From the NCBI GenBank assembly GCA_037127255.1, contig JBANSL010000013.1, positions 81,598,188-81,662,187 on the forward strand: a stretch of DNA of 64,000 nucleotides. Direction: 5' to 3'. Shown here in pieces: positions 1 through 13,682 of the stretch. Each line of letters begins with the position of its first letter. Positions within the stretch are counted from its first letter, which is position 1. The notes below the pieces were generated by a model. That model was not told the DNA's origin. It was given only the letters and a program-made list of their open reading frames with translations, and did no database searches. Both the position numbers and the translations under genes were made by a program. The stretch comes from Persicaria tinctoria. Lineage: Eukaryota; Streptophyta; Magnoliopsida; Caryophyllales; Polygonaceae.

Positions 1-1038
1 GAACTCATTACACTTAAAAATACAGTCAAATCTTATTATTGTACATTTCTTTTTATGCTCCCAAAATGCTACCTTTTTTTCCACTCCACTTGTAAAATTT
101 AACTTCACTAGAAATACTAAAATACGAAATCAACCAAATTAGTTAAAAATATATTTAGGAGATACAGTAGACTGAGACTAGGTAGAGGTAGCTATACTCA
201 TTAGACTTCAAGTTCAATACAAATATACAATCACATCCAAATAAACAATTCACCCTAAAATATTAAGCTTGTGTTATTCGTTGTTGAATGTTATTTCTTT
301 TCTCTTTTCCAAAAATCACCTCATTATTCCTTTTTATGCTCCCAAATCGTAACCAAACTAGAGGTGGTAATCGAGTTATTTGGGTGAATGGGTTCAGTCA
401 TATTATATGTCGGAGCAAATTAATGCACTTTCACAAGAAGGAAGAGTGCGACACTCAATCGATCAAACTCAGCAACATAATGGAATTTTATAATTCGTCA
501 TTCATCCATCATCCTTGTATTAATTGGTACAACTCTTAACTATTGGAGGCCCTTATGTCGGGGTCTCCGACGGACGCATACTTCGTTACGAACCTCAAAC
601 TCGACATTGCTATATAGTACGTAGTATTATTTGGGTTTGATTATTTTATATTGTCTCATTAAATCAATAATGCAAACAAGTTTGGGTTTTTCAGTCATAC
701 ATATTTTATCACATAAATAAATGTATATAAATATTGGTTTTTTTTTTTTAGGAATAAGGCTTCACTGCGAGCATCTATAACCTCTAATCATCGATCTTAA
801 TACTCGCCTCAATTTCGGTTTTCACCTGATTAATTCGTTGATTGTTGATCGAGCCATGTGAGTCGATCGTTGAAGGCTCAATGAGGCTGATGCAACAACG
901 AGAGGCATTTTACAACAATCACCAGTGTCAATATAAGTCACTGAGCTCATCAACTACATTAGATGTTACAAAATTACAACAAACAATTTAATATTTTCTC
1001 TATAGCTACCTACTACTTCAAGTCAGCTGTATGGATTA
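1..1038. other. Intergenic, AT-rich
   Basis: I see no gene here. Short open frames exist but have no recognisable motifs. The region lies beyond the 3' end of the decayed gene that follows. Confidence 0.5.
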
Positions 1039-3810
1039 CTAGTGTTTCCTCTCCCATTTGCCCTCGCGTCTTCCACCTCGCTCTCTCCTTTCCCGCTGCG
1101 AGCCTAGACTTTACGCCCCTTGATATGTGCCTTTGCGAAGAACCGAATCAGCCAACATGGGGCATCGAATGCTGAGCCCACCAACTCAGGATCTCCAGCA
1201 CTACCTGTTTCATTTACATTAAATGAAACAGGGCAATGCATATTACTCAAGACCTACCTAAAAACTCAAGCCTTTAAGGTTAATTTTCAAAAGAACCATC
1301 CTAACTGGCAAAACTGTCTTTCCAAGACAAAATAGCTGAATCATCGTGGAGTAGCTTTATGTGAGCCTCCAAGCCTGTTTCTACTCTCAAATGCTACATA
1401 AATGAGCTTCAATAAGAAGCATATGCCCATAATTCCATCACTGAGTGCTGTTTTAATCAGTATAGTTCTTTAGTAGATTTCACATTACACTCACAACAAA
1501 CAAGCTTGAGCATCTACTAGTCTACTGTCCCTCTCTTTTCACCCTAACTTGTTTTCTCCCTCTTAAAAAGGATGACAGTGTGTAAAGACAATAGCACATT
1601 CCCAAGATAATAATAAATATCTAAACACTGAATCCTGTAAGCTGCAATACCAAACCTGGTTTGGCTCCGCATTTACTTTTTCTTGGTCGCAATCGCAGTT
1701 TCCACCTGATACACAAGGAAACATATCATAAAAGTCAAAGGTTGAAGGTTATTCTTACCTATGTTTGCTTCTCTTTCTCTAAATTGAGATTGTATCGAAG
1801 TTCATTGGTTTTCGCACATTCAAGCTCTAGAGACTGCTCCCTCTCAACTTCTCTTTCAGATTCCAATATCCTTTGCCTATAGCAAAACGTGGAGAAAAAA
1901 GTGAAGGAGACAATTCTTATTTCAATGCTTATTTCCTGAGAGAGAGGGAGGGAAGGAGCTACTGCTTCCAATGAGCTGGATGTTTTTCTCTGCATGAAAT
2001 TCCCCATATTTAATTTGATTGGAGATGAAGTTCAGTCAGATCTATAGGAATTTTTTGGAGAGATATTGGACTCAAGTCACTTAAGGCTTCACGGCTATGA
2101 ACCAGTATTAAAGAAAATATGAAGCAAGGTTTGAAAAAAGTACTTCAGTGTTTCATATGAAATCTACAGCCAAGTAATAAAAAATCTTAAGAAGGTCTTG
2201 ATATACCGTGGAATATTTCTTAGGGGTAGTTACATGAAAGGGGAAAGATTTGTAACGATGATTTTGTGTAAACCCTCATTCGTTTTTTTTTTACTTCTTC
2301 TACTACAATTAATTTCATAATTTATTTCAAATTGAATGAAGTTAAAACAAAGAATTACTTTGAATGCCCATTCTCAGCTCAGGTTTGGGGGAAATTTAGA
2401 GAGTGGCTTGAGATTATGCGGGGACAATGTCCACCCTTGCAAGTGCTACTAAATGGTTGAAGGAGGCCCATGGATAATCTTAGCTTGGCAAATTCAAATG
2501 CCTTTCCCTAGTGGGAATGTTGTTCATTTGATCAAAACATATTACAAGGATGGTAAGGATAACCATATATACGTGTCTTGATCAAATGAAGATCAAATGA
2601 ACAACATTCTCGATACTAAAGATAAGGTTTTCAAAAACTTCAGGTCCTTTGTCTTGAACCTTTTGTCACACACATAAGTTCTTTGTCTACTTGGCTTATT
2701 AGGTCTTCATTGTTTTTCCCTTGTAAGCCATCTTGTGGCACATCCCGTGGTATGCTCCATGGATTTGTAACCTTTTGATCTTTTAATAAATACTTACCCT
2801 TGGATGAAAAAAGTAACTTCAATGAAGTTGTTTGAGCTTGAAAATATGAATAATTTGTTGGCAACGAATAGCCAAAAGAAAATGGTAATCAAATTTGATA
2901 CTTACTATCAGAGTCTGCATATGATTCTTGTTCATTCTGAATGATCTCTATCTCCAGCTCTGTCTCCTCAAGCTCCTGCAGAAATCATCCTCACAAAGTT
3001 TAGAATGAGAACTGAGAAAAGGATAAGAAAACAAATGTTAATGCAGGTACGTTGTCAAGAGGATCAGGAAATGATACCCTAGTTTTTTGTTCAGCTTCAT
3101 CTTCAAATACATCAAAGTATGATTGAACAGAAGTTAGATTTGAAAGAACCTGAAAATGTAAAAAGGTATCATAAACATCGGGTGCAAGCATAAACCAATG
3201 ACCACTAAGAAGCCAAAAGACAACCTGACAAAGCATCAATTCTCTAGGCTCTAGCAACCACAAGTCAGATAAAAGCATCATTATAAAATAATCTCCCTTG
3301 AGAGATAGGGAAGGGGAATCACTGAAACAGGATGGTCGATGAATATTAATGGACATGATAGGGCACAGGAATGTAATGACAAGGAAATGGACATGATAAA
3401 GCATCAATTCACGCAGGAGTTACGATCATGGGAACAAGGAAATGGACATGACAGGGCACAGGAATGCAATGACAAGGCAGTTTTTGTGCATCCTACAGAT
3501 CCATAAACTAGGGCTGAAATTACCCAACATCAGTTTGATCTTGTGACTGTCCTCTTTTGGAGCGTTTGATTTGTTCTTCTTTGTGCAGAGCATTGTTCAA
3601 AGAATGCCCATACTCTAAACGCACATTATTTTTTCATAGCAATTAACCTTTGAAGAAAGAGAAAATCACATTAGTGAGAAAGTACTTCACAACCAGTAAA
3701 GTAAAAGGCTTTTTTCTGCTTATTACCTGAAAAACTGAATCAGAGTGCTACCAAAATTTGGATCAAGGTGCTCCCCAGGACATGTTAAAAGTACTTCTTT
3801 CAGCGCCTAC
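1039..3810 (-). pseudogene. 3' part of the decayed gene (acidic and coiled-coil tail)
   Basis: Segments are at about 3724-3812 (CPGEHLDPNFGSTLIQFF), 3055-3151 (VLSNLTSVQSYFDVFEDEAE), 2908-2972 (ELEETELEIEIIQNEQESYA), 1759-1876 (VEREQSLELECAKTNELRYN) and 1039-1200 (GDPELVGSAFD, then GGRREGKWERKH in another frame). Each of the first four is flanked by plausible splice borders. The exon that should precede 1759-1876, a long basic coiled coil in the family, was not found. At the 1759 border the reading gives TAG immediately before gtaag, where the family has Gln. Confidence 0.7.
2515..2609. repeat. Foldback with 19-bp perfect arms
   Basis: GAATGTTGTTCATTTGATC at 2515-2533 is the exact reverse complement of 2591-2609, with a 57-base spacer. 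A second partial copy of the right arm (TTGATCAAATGA) lies just inside it. The foldback sits between 3' exon remnants of the decayed gene. It may be a small MITE remnant. Confidence 0.7.
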
Positions 3811-4438
3811 ATGTCACAACATCCAACTTAAGTCATTATGAAGTGCATTTTCATCTATGTGGATAAATATGCCAATCTAAGCATACAGTCATGAATGGAT
3901 AACAGGCACACAGTAATAGCAAGTTGGTTACACCATGGGTAGATGTACAAATATACCTCTTTGGCATCATGGCCTTCAGCTCAAACCTTGCACAAAGCTT
4001 GGCAAATTCTCTTCTCTGCATCCCCAACCACTCCTTTTTTTTTAAAAAAAAATGCGCACAAGGGCACAAAGAGGCAGAGAATGATAAGGAACCATGTTAG
4101 ACTATAGATCAATGAATAACCATAGTAACACATTTAATGTGATGGTCATATTAAAACAAAAGCTTTCCACCTAGGAATAATCTCCAGACGTGGATCTTTT
4201 AACTTAATATGGATATGTAATATATGCAATTGATAGTTTTGTTCAAGCAAGATAGACAGCCTTCACCAACAAAAAGTGTGCTTATTGGTCACTTCAGATT
4301 CTGAAGTTCAGAACATTGTCTTTCAAGCAAATCATTCAACAGTTACTCGAAAATTTTGAATATGATTCTCCAGGAGGCATGCCAAATACCAAGTGATGTC
4401 ATAACAGCAATAACATCAACCCAATATACAACAACAAC

Positions 4439-4457
4439 AAACACACACACACACACA
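4439..4457. repeat. (AC)n microsatellite
   Basis: An AC run of about nine units between coding remnants of the decayed gene. Confidence 0.85.
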
Positions 4458-4855
4458 TAGTTTGATGATACTATCATGTTGCTACAACAGCCAACTTTAC
4501 ACAACAAGTATGTAAACTGAACGGGATGTAGAGCATCTCAAACTAGGAAATATATGGAATGGCATCAAAGCTTTTACCTAACATAGGAGTTTTAAAGTAC
4601 AGATGATTAATCTGAAAAGGAAGAAATAAAACTTTACCAGCTTTAGACAATGCAAGAAATGCTTATTGCAAGAAATGCTTGTAACTGGTGGTGCTCAACA
4701 AATGGAATATACTGCACAAGAAGAGTCATTGCGATAGTCCTCAAAGGCAAAGACATCTCAGAAGAAGCCATAACTGTTAGCTGATCTCAAGTACTCGAAA
4801 CCAGGCTTGAAATTACAGTGTCGGAGACAGATAAAACCTTGTTATGTGTAGCTAA

Positions 4856-7560
4856 CTAGTCAAAAGACAATGCCGTGAATATTATGTCCCTGTCATTCAC
4901 ATCTAATCCCATGAGTTGAGATAAATAACAAAGAGCTATCAAACGTTGTTCAGGCTCAGGATGACTCAACATTTCAGACAGCAGATTAATCAAAGAAGTC
5001 CCACATTCATTCACGAGGACACCTTTTGCAAATAAATTACACAGCCATCTGTTGGTTTGTAGGCGCCATGAAATCCTTGGTGCGAAGTTCATTAAATGTT
5101 TAATAGAAGAGCAAACTAAAACAATAACATTATCTAGGACACCCAGTGCTGGTACTCTAAGTAGACAATCAATGAGAGTAGATGCAACTTCCCAGAAACA
5201 TTTTTCAAGGATAGAATCAGCATTTTTTGCAAGCGATTCTAAGCTTAGGTTCCAAGAAATCAATGATTGATTTTCAGATGTGAGGACAGCAGAACTCCCG
5301 TTGTCAGAAGCTGCCATGCTAGGAAGATTATGAACAGCAGCAGACAGGTATCTTGAGTACGTGAGACATTGTGCTGAGGAAACAGCCAGCTTTCTTGAGA
5401 GTTGATGATGGAGTTTCCAACAGCGCTCAATCGACGCGTTGAGTTTCAGAATGAGACTTTCTAGTTGTGTTGTCTCCTCTGGCATGAGAACTTCACACTG
5501 TAGACTCAATAGACTTAGTAGATTTACAAGTATCACTCTTATCTGTTACCACTGTAGAATTGCAGTAACAAATTGTCTGGGAACCATGACCTTCACACCT
5601 CCATTTTCGCCATGCGCTTCAACTTTTTTCATCACTTGTGTAAATAGTTCATCGAAGCACATTCTGAGATGCAGAGAATATACAATGATTGGCTTTAGTA
5701 GAGCCAATACTGAGTGCAAGAACGACACATCAGTGTAAGGTCTTCTGCATATAGATTCAAGCAATTGCAGTACTCTAGGGACCTCAGGAACAATTGCCTC
5801 CATATGTTCAGTTACAATAGCTTCATGTACAAATAGAATGACAGCCCTTGCATTTTTTGCATAACAGCCTTTAGAAAGAATGACAGCCAGCACAATATCT
5901 CAGGAATCGCAGTTGAAGCAATAGAATTCAACTGCGATGCCACGGCTCTCAAAACAGTCTCGCCAAATGATCGAATTTTTTTATGCATGTCAGGAAAGAA
6001 GAAACTCACATCAGGATATAAAACGGAAAATACCAAGTCTCTACCACATTCTTGAGGATCCTTGGGTTCCTTTGCCTGCATGACTTCAGATTGCTTAGAC
6101 TTCAACAAATGCTTATTAATACTATCACCGACCATGGCAAGGTCATCAGCATATATGGACAGTAGATACGTGAGTTGAGACAGATCTGTAGCAAGGATCA
6201 GACACTCCTCAAGGTACAAGTTAGCATTGCGTGACACTGCCATCCAACCTAGATAACGAACCAATGGAAATGGAGAAGAAGAGAATGCTTCTATTTTCTG
6301 TAACCAGGCCAATGGGGGAACCAAATTTCCATATTGAAGGCCATGAAACTTTTTCTACTGTTCAGTATTCTGCCTCCACCACTTGAGGCAATGATTAGGC
6401 TTTGAAGAAGCTCCCATCGCCTTTGCACCCTGTATAAAGTATCAGAAATCAATAGTAAGCTACCTTCCTTGTGCTGTTTAAACATTGATGTCAAACACTT
6501 GTTAAGGTCTTCAACACAACCTAAAAGGATGTCAATCACAGATTCTGGGGCACATGACAGCTTAGTGGCCTAGTGCAACAAGAAAAACAAGTGCCTGAAT
6601 AAATGTTTCATGCATGGAACGCTGCTCCTTCTGTAGTTGCTTGATAAGAAAGTCGCACAATAAATCTTGATTTCTTCGAACCAAGGTAATTGTATCTGCT
6701 GATTCTTCATTATCATCAGAGCGGTTAAATTGTTCACCTCCACAAATCTGATCAAGGGGTTGTTCCTCATCTGACACCTTGCTGTGATAGGCTCTTTCCA
6801 TTTGAGCAGCCTGAATCAATATCTGAACAAACACATTGTCTCTCCTCCTTTCAAGCAGAGCTACTGTCTCCAAATTGCAGCTATTTTTGCAAAAAAAACT
6901 TTCTTCAGTTCCACAATTTCAAGCCTTTTTGGAACATTACACTCATGAAGCTTCAACTGGTTATAGATTTTAGAAGCTTCAGCAGAAGAAAACATTAAAA
7001 AAGGATTTATATAGCGCTCTGCAGACAGAAGCAAAGCATCTATGGCAGCATTATGAGCCTCAAGGTTAATATGATTCTGCAAGTGCATATCGAAAGCCAT
7101 ACGCCAAAACTCGGAAGCTCGTAGTTTTAGTCCTCATAGCTCAATAGTTGGGTATAATCCACTTGCAAGTTATAGAATTATAAATTCTTTGGCAGATATT
7201 CAGCACTCAAGTTTTCATTCAGTATCGACTTAGCGCTGGAATCAGAACAATTTGGGCCAGCGGTGATTGGATATTTTTCCAGTGATAGGGTTTTCAAAGA
7301 ATGGGGCGCAAAAAGGAGATTAGCATCTTCATTAAGATCCCTCTTTACAACCACATCTGTAATATCACCGCTATTAACTTGGCCACTGGATTTTACAGTA
7401 CTTTCTCCCAGAGCAAGAGTAGGCAATGAATTAACTGATGTTACTTCTTGGACATTGGTCACAGGACATGTGCAAAAATCAATCCCAGCAGGCAATCGCA
7501 TGTGAGGGTCCAAAACTGAGAGAATGACACTGGACAGGAGGAGGATGAACACTTGGCATC
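4856..7560 (-). pseudogene. Central coding block of the decayed gene, frame-broken
   Basis: This is a nearly continuous coding reading cut by lesions. It runs from VILSVLDPHMRLPAGIDFC near 7500, through AAIDALLLSAERYINPF near 7030, AVSRNANLYLEECLILATDL near 6200 and AIVTEHMEAIVPEVPRVLQL near 5790, to SEMLSHPEPEQRLIALCYL near 4940. Frame changes occur at an A8 run (6891-6898), near 6570, near 6330 and near 5890. At the last point about 25 residues appear to be missing relative to the family. The reading stops at 4856. No domain beyond helical, ARM/HEAT-like character can be named. Confidence 0.75.
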
Positions 7561-8307
7561 AATACGACAGGTCCCGGAAAAAAAATTATATATGAAGATT
7601 CTCCCGTAGCTTCATTAGTTTATCGGTCTTCCAGTTAAAAACTAAGACAGGTGACAATGCACATTCTAAGGTCAGAGCACACTATAAATTCAGCAGCATG
7701 ATAACTGTATCGGGGTGAAATGCTGTAGATTTGGAAGTGGCTATATGAAAAGGTGATGAAGTGCGTGATCTTCGAGGCCGCAATTGGAGAAAATAATTCA
7801 GAAGCAGCATAACGAGCAGGAAATGGGAATACTAACAAATGCAAGAAATTTTATCTGGAGAAGAAATCTTTTATATTATTCGTCCATTGTCTATTTAAGG
7901 GTGCACTAGAAAAGAAAAAAAAGCCATTCAAATCTAAGCAATGACATATTAACATAATGAAATCTCTTCCGAAGGTGATGCATCTTTCTATAGAGAGTTG
8001 TTACACATATTTGTTGTCAAATAGTCGACAACATCAACACAGTATATGTAGACATCCATTCCCCAAACAAATTGAGAGTAAGTTTCCAAAAGACTCATTT
8101 CCATACGTAAAAGATTTAGAAACATAACAATCCAACATCGATCTATACTGGCCAAAACTGAGTTAACTGGTTACGTGAATCATTAAGGCAAAAACAAAAC
8201 GTCAATAAAATGTGGAAAAATGAAGACTAGTTTATTTCCCAACAAAGATTTCATAGTAAAAGGGAATAGACAATAAATGAAAAGTGCAGCAGCAGAGATC
8301 AAAGTAC

Positions 8308-11300
8308 CTCAAAATTAGGAGACACTGTATATGATGGAGATGGCTGACTTTTACGGGAGACTTCCGAGTCAAAGTTTCCAGTTGAACTCTCAACCTCCCT
8401 GAAATATAAATATACATCATGGTTGGAATGTATTAGCAATCAGATGAAATAAGAAAATGACTACCATGAAATGCGGAAGCTGCCATGATAGTGAAGCATC
8501 TATATGAGGACAACTAGACATGTGTAATACTACTCACACCCTCAACAATCACATTTTCAAGAATGATAGCAGTATTGACAAGTTGAATGCGGTAGGGTTT
8601 AGGATTGATGAACCAACTTCCAAACAATTGATTAGCAATATTTGCAGTTTTTGGATTCCACATGGAGATGGGATCAAACAAGATGGAATAGATGGAAAAA
8701 ATTTAAAAAAATCTCAATGATCTAGAAAAAATTTGGGAGGAGGGTGTGTTTGGTAAACATCCTTAGAATATGAACTTACAATGAGGATATTGCTAAGGCC
8801 TTGTAAGTAAACTGAAAAGGTGAAATGGTACGAATACAGAAACCTTCACAGATAGCATGCCAAACACATCCTAAAAGCAGAATAGTAGGGAAGTAAACAT
8901 GACATTAATCATTTCAAAGATTCGTAATTAAGGCATGCACCATAGTGGAGAGAGTTTACAAGCATACAAGAAGAAATAACATGACGTCAAAATTCCTTTA
9001 TCTTTTCATGAAACCTCTCTTGTCCCCCTCTCGAACTCTTAATATTTGAAAAACACCTACTACAATGTACTAGCAGCTCTACCACAACATTGATGAGGAA
9101 TAACAACCAAACCAAAATTATAAAGCAGAAAAAAAGATGAAACCTTTGAGAGACAACTTGAAGGATGGAATTAAATGGAACAGCAACCATAGCCAGAAAG
9201 TGGAGTCCAAGTTCAGGAGCTTCTGCAAAGTTGGTCAAATCAGACTGCAGAACAGAAAGAAAATGTCAGCATATCAAAATCGAAAATGGTAAAGAACTTG
9301 ATTATGGAAATACAGAAAAGAATTTACCTCAAGTTGGAGAAGGAACACATGCAGGCTGTTTATGATGTCTTGAAGCAACTATAAGCTACTAGATCATTAG
9401 AGATCCAAAAAATATTAAAGACCAAGGATGTGGAAAATTAACAGAATCCCACCTGAAGATGTAGATCACAGGAATCTTGCTCACGTGATATAATCTGTGG
9501 GAACAAGTAATCAATAACTGGTTGAAACTCTGGCTCTAGGCGAGGTATCGAGATTCCTATCAACTGTATATTCATGGAGTGAAAACAGTCATGATTAATG
9601 AAATATCTTTTTCATAAAACATGGAAGAAGTCACAAAATAAATTTTCAATTGAAAATATTAGGGATTAATTGTTTAGTACCATGATTACTATATTACAAA
9701 AATCAGCTGCTTTAGGCAAGTATTTGGCTGTTTTTTGGACGAATAAGCTGCTCTCAGCAGGTACTTCACCAGTTTCAGACACGAGATCAACTTATCTACG
9801 GAAGAGCATCCAATCAAGAAGAAACCAAAATTGACTAAAGAAGTGCAAAAGGATGGGTAAGCACAAGCAGAAATTCTGAAACACAGCCAGACATCGCGGG
9901 TAGATGCAAAACTAGCAACCCACATTAAATGACTATATGCATATGAGACTACGAGAGGGCTTGCCATATCATGTCTAAGATAACATCACAAAATGAGATG
10001 ATGCAAATAATGAATGACATATTCAATGCCTCAACTTCTTCAAATATTGAGGGTGACAAATACAGAGTAACAAGTAATAAATCTTTAGATAAAAGTAGTT
10101 TTCTTTTATTAGTAATCATATTTTTATTTTATTGATCGTCAACGTGCCTTAATTCTGATTTTTTTTACACCGTTAGTCATTGAATCACTTTTCTTCTTTT
10201 TCAAAGAGAAAAAATTGGGGATGTCTCTCTGCCCAACATCAAGAATGACCACTGAGAAGAGAGTGCAATCTCCAACAAAAATAACTAGTAAAGGGAAATG
10301 GAGAGGGAGTGGATAAGAGACAAGGGAGATGGAATGAATAAGAGACGAGAAGAGAAGAAGGGTGGGAGCTTATAATAATGGAGCAGCAAAAATGAAGATT
10401 TGGGAGCTCAACGGGCAAGGAGGAAGATATTATCTATATCTTGTATGCTTTTTGGCAAAAGTTCTTAGATCGACTTTTCAAGTGGAAGGTCCGAAAGGAT
10501 ATAACTTTTTTTTATGAATGGGAGAAAAGTAGCCATTTGAGGTGAATCTCTCCAATGGCCTTGGGTTGAGGAAGCACTAGGCAAAATTATCAACAACTCT
10601 CTAGAGAATAACTTAGCCTCAGTCATCTTTACATCATTTCTTATAAATTTAATTTCTATTAACTGTAAGGCTATTTATTTAAGCAGTGTACCCAACATTT
10701 CTTATAATACATTGAGAATGATGCAAAGAAACCAGGGTCATAGAATATCCCTTTTGTCAAAGTGGTCCATCAGAAGAACCATATAGGTACGGAAACAAAA
10801 ATACCGCATAAAATTTCAATACATTTAAAGGCAGATTTCATATTGTTTCCCTTCTAAACATGGTCATTGGTGTTTTAAAAGTTTTAAGTGATGAGCGGCT
10901 TCACCCCGCACTGAACTAGGTGGCCTAGGCGGCGCCTATATGCTAGATGGTCCCCCACCACCTAGCATTTTTCAAAACACTGGCAGTCATCCATAATCTC
11001 ATTCGATTGGTCACTAGTTCACAGCTTCTCTAACTCTGACAGGACCACAAACAAGTCCATCACGCACAAGTCTGAAGTTTTTAGGGGACATGCAACTTCA
11101 GGAACTATATCTATTGCGCTAATTTTCTTCAAGGTTTTATCAACTTATATCTACTGTTCTGGAGGTGCACCTTTGAATTTACTGTGCAAAAAATGAAATA
11201 ATGCCCACAATTCACCTGAACAAAGAAGATAGCTGTTGGACTTCCCGTAGACAGGATATTCTAACATAACGGGCTGGAGTATAGTTCGTAGAATAAGTCA

Positions 11301-12026
11301 TATCTCGTCGAGGTGCTTCACATCTTGGTCAGACCTTTGCAAATTTCTCGGGCTGCAAAAGTTAAAAAATGCATCAACACCAAGTTGTGACAAAAAGAAT
11401 ATAATTCAGGAACATAACTCGTTTTACGAAGCTCAAAAGAAAAGGAGTACAGAAAGAAACATTCAAATAGTTGTAAACACAGAAACAGTGCTGGGAATAA
11501 CTGGTTCTGTAACAGTGCTGGGAATAACTGGTTCTGTATATTTGTAAGAGAACAAAAAATCCTTGAGGAAAGAAAGGGGTTGCTACTAGCAACAGAAGGA
11601 ACTGTGGAACAAAAACATGATAATAAATTACTGAACTACAAATGCTGAGGCTAAAATCAGTTTTATGTTTTTTTTTTTACTATGCACATGCATTCTAATG
11701 AATCTGATATAAAAAATTATTAACTTGATCAACCTGCAATGAGAAAGGTACAAATTTCCTGAAACGCTACTAATGGGGGGAAAAAAGAACTGATTTCATT
11801 CTCTGAATTAACGCTGGTCAGTTCATAGTACACATTCGAGCATGGAACAAGCAGGTATAAGAGAAATTTTTAAATTAAGGATAAGCATGAATAACTCATA
11901 CTATAGAGAATCACAATGATGCAATTATCAAAGTAGCAAACTAACCTTGTGTCACAAACCAGCTGCAACCTCCCACTCTAGGACAGATTTATTGTGTATC
12001 CGTACATGAGATAACAAGCAAGGCTC
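8308..12026 (-). pseudogene. 5' exon set of the decayed gene, splice borders intact
   Basis: Five pieces have good acceptor and donor sites. 11946-12026 is 27 codons beginning EPCLLSHVRIHNKSVLEWEV, with a TGA at codon 25. 11216-11352 includes YTPARYVRISCLREVQQL, with a TGA at codon 8 and a late frame change. 9453-9563 is an intact 37 codons including IPRLEPEFQPVIDYLFPQII. 9144-9244 includes NFAEAPELGLHFLAMVAV and is intact. 8308-8398 includes FDSEVSRKSQPSPSYTV and is intact. The phases join correctly from 9563 down to 8308. The stretch 12.1-13.6 kb shows no exon I can support. Confidence 0.75.
10868..10980. repeat. GC-rich dispersed repeat
   Basis: A GC-rich island in AT-rich DNA with words such as GGTGGCCTAGGCGGCGCCT. 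It resembles dispersed repeats of the GCCTAGGCG type seen in many plants. Its class cannot be told from one copy. Confidence 0.4.
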
Positions 12027-13682
12027 CTACAAACAACAAAAAAAGAGGAAATGGGAAAGGTACTTATATAATAACATATTTATACAATCTCCTGGGGATC
12101 ATCAATTACAGTAATAAAAGCTCCACAACTGTAAACATATTGTTCATAATCTTACACCAGGAAACAAATAAGGGTGACAGGTGGAAAGTACTGAGCAAAA
12201 TTTAAAAAGTTTTAAATTTTACAGAATTCAAACAACAAAAGATGGCATACAAGCACAAACACCAAAACTAAGGGCATTTTCCAATTATACCTTTAGTACT
12301 CACTACTCAATATCAAAACAAGGACACATGTGACCCCAAAATGAACACCAATATTGACACCATCAAACCATACCCACAAGATTTGCTCTATGGGAAAAGG
12401 CAAAAGTTCCTGGGCAGACTTCATTAATTCCCTCATCACCTCTAAGCAACATATCACTGACATTCATTGTTGCAGCATACCAACTTGATAACCATGTGAG
12501 TTGTGACAATTGTTGACTAGATCACACAATGTCTAGTACTCTTCCATCGGTCACACCTAAATTTCTTAGTAGTAAATAAACTAATTGATGTAATTAAAGC
12601 AACATAGTACAAAAAGGAATACACATTTACAATACCATGCATGTTAAAAAACCACAAAATTTCCCAGCTCACTCATAAATCATAATGCTGAGGCATAGTT
12701 CTCAAGGAGGACAGACCGACAAAATGAGCCCATCATGGAATCACAGAAACAACCCAGGCCCAAGAAACCACAGATTACCCCAGCTCACTCTTAAAGTTGG
12801 GACCTATGTTCGCTTTGGCTAAGGTGTGAGGTTAGCTAGGGTAACAGAATGAAACAACCCAATAGAAGCTTTGGTGTCGGTTTGAAACCCATATACCCAC
12901 CTACCCAACATTGGAGGTGGGTTTAAGTCATTCTCCATAACTCTCCTCCCCATCTCAGTCCTGATATGGGAATAACATACCAAAACCTAATATGGGAATT
13001 CCGTATTCATACCACCATACACATACTCATTGCTCATTTAGATTCTAACCAAATGCCATATATTACAGTCAACCCAATCACTTTTTAAAAATAATCAAAC
13101 TACAAAGAGCGCCTAAAAGGAAAATACTTCAACCAACGCAAAAGAGGCATCTAAATGATCTTTAGTATCACCAGCATAAACCCATTCCTTCTAATACACC
13201 TTCAAAACAAATCATCCTTATAAATGAAAATTGCAACACACCAAAGCATCTCCAGCTCTACGATTAGACTAATGCCCTAGCTCAAGTGAGGATGCTAAAA
13301 TCTTCCACTAATTTGGCTCCATTCGAATAACAAAATAATCACAAAAATATATCATAAACTAAAAATAAGTGGGATTCAATCGGTTGTCACCAACCCTAAA
13401 ATTGAATAACAAATCCAATAATACAAGTTAATGATGCATCTGAGATCAAATGTCATTCTTACAAACACATGATCGTATCAACAATGAATGAATTCAGAAT
13501 CAAATATGAGGAAAAACACAGAACATTCCTTTTGAAGATATAATCTCATCACGAATCAATCTCAAACGATCAAAATAAAAGAATCACAAGATAATCCACA
13601 AGCTTTTCTGCACCAGCAATTGGAATTAGAAAGGATTGAAGCAATCCGTAGAGGAGAGAAAAACCTAAAACAGTGAGCCAAA

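Noticed and set aside
2640..2864. Coding exon of the decayed gene
   Set aside because: The reading has no similarity to the expected tail and no good splice borders. It is probably unrelated DNA near the foldback.
12380..12480. Further exon of the decayed gene (minus strand, LMKSAQELLPFPIEQ)
   Set aside because: The reading is suggestive but has no convincing acceptor and donor pair at a matching phase.
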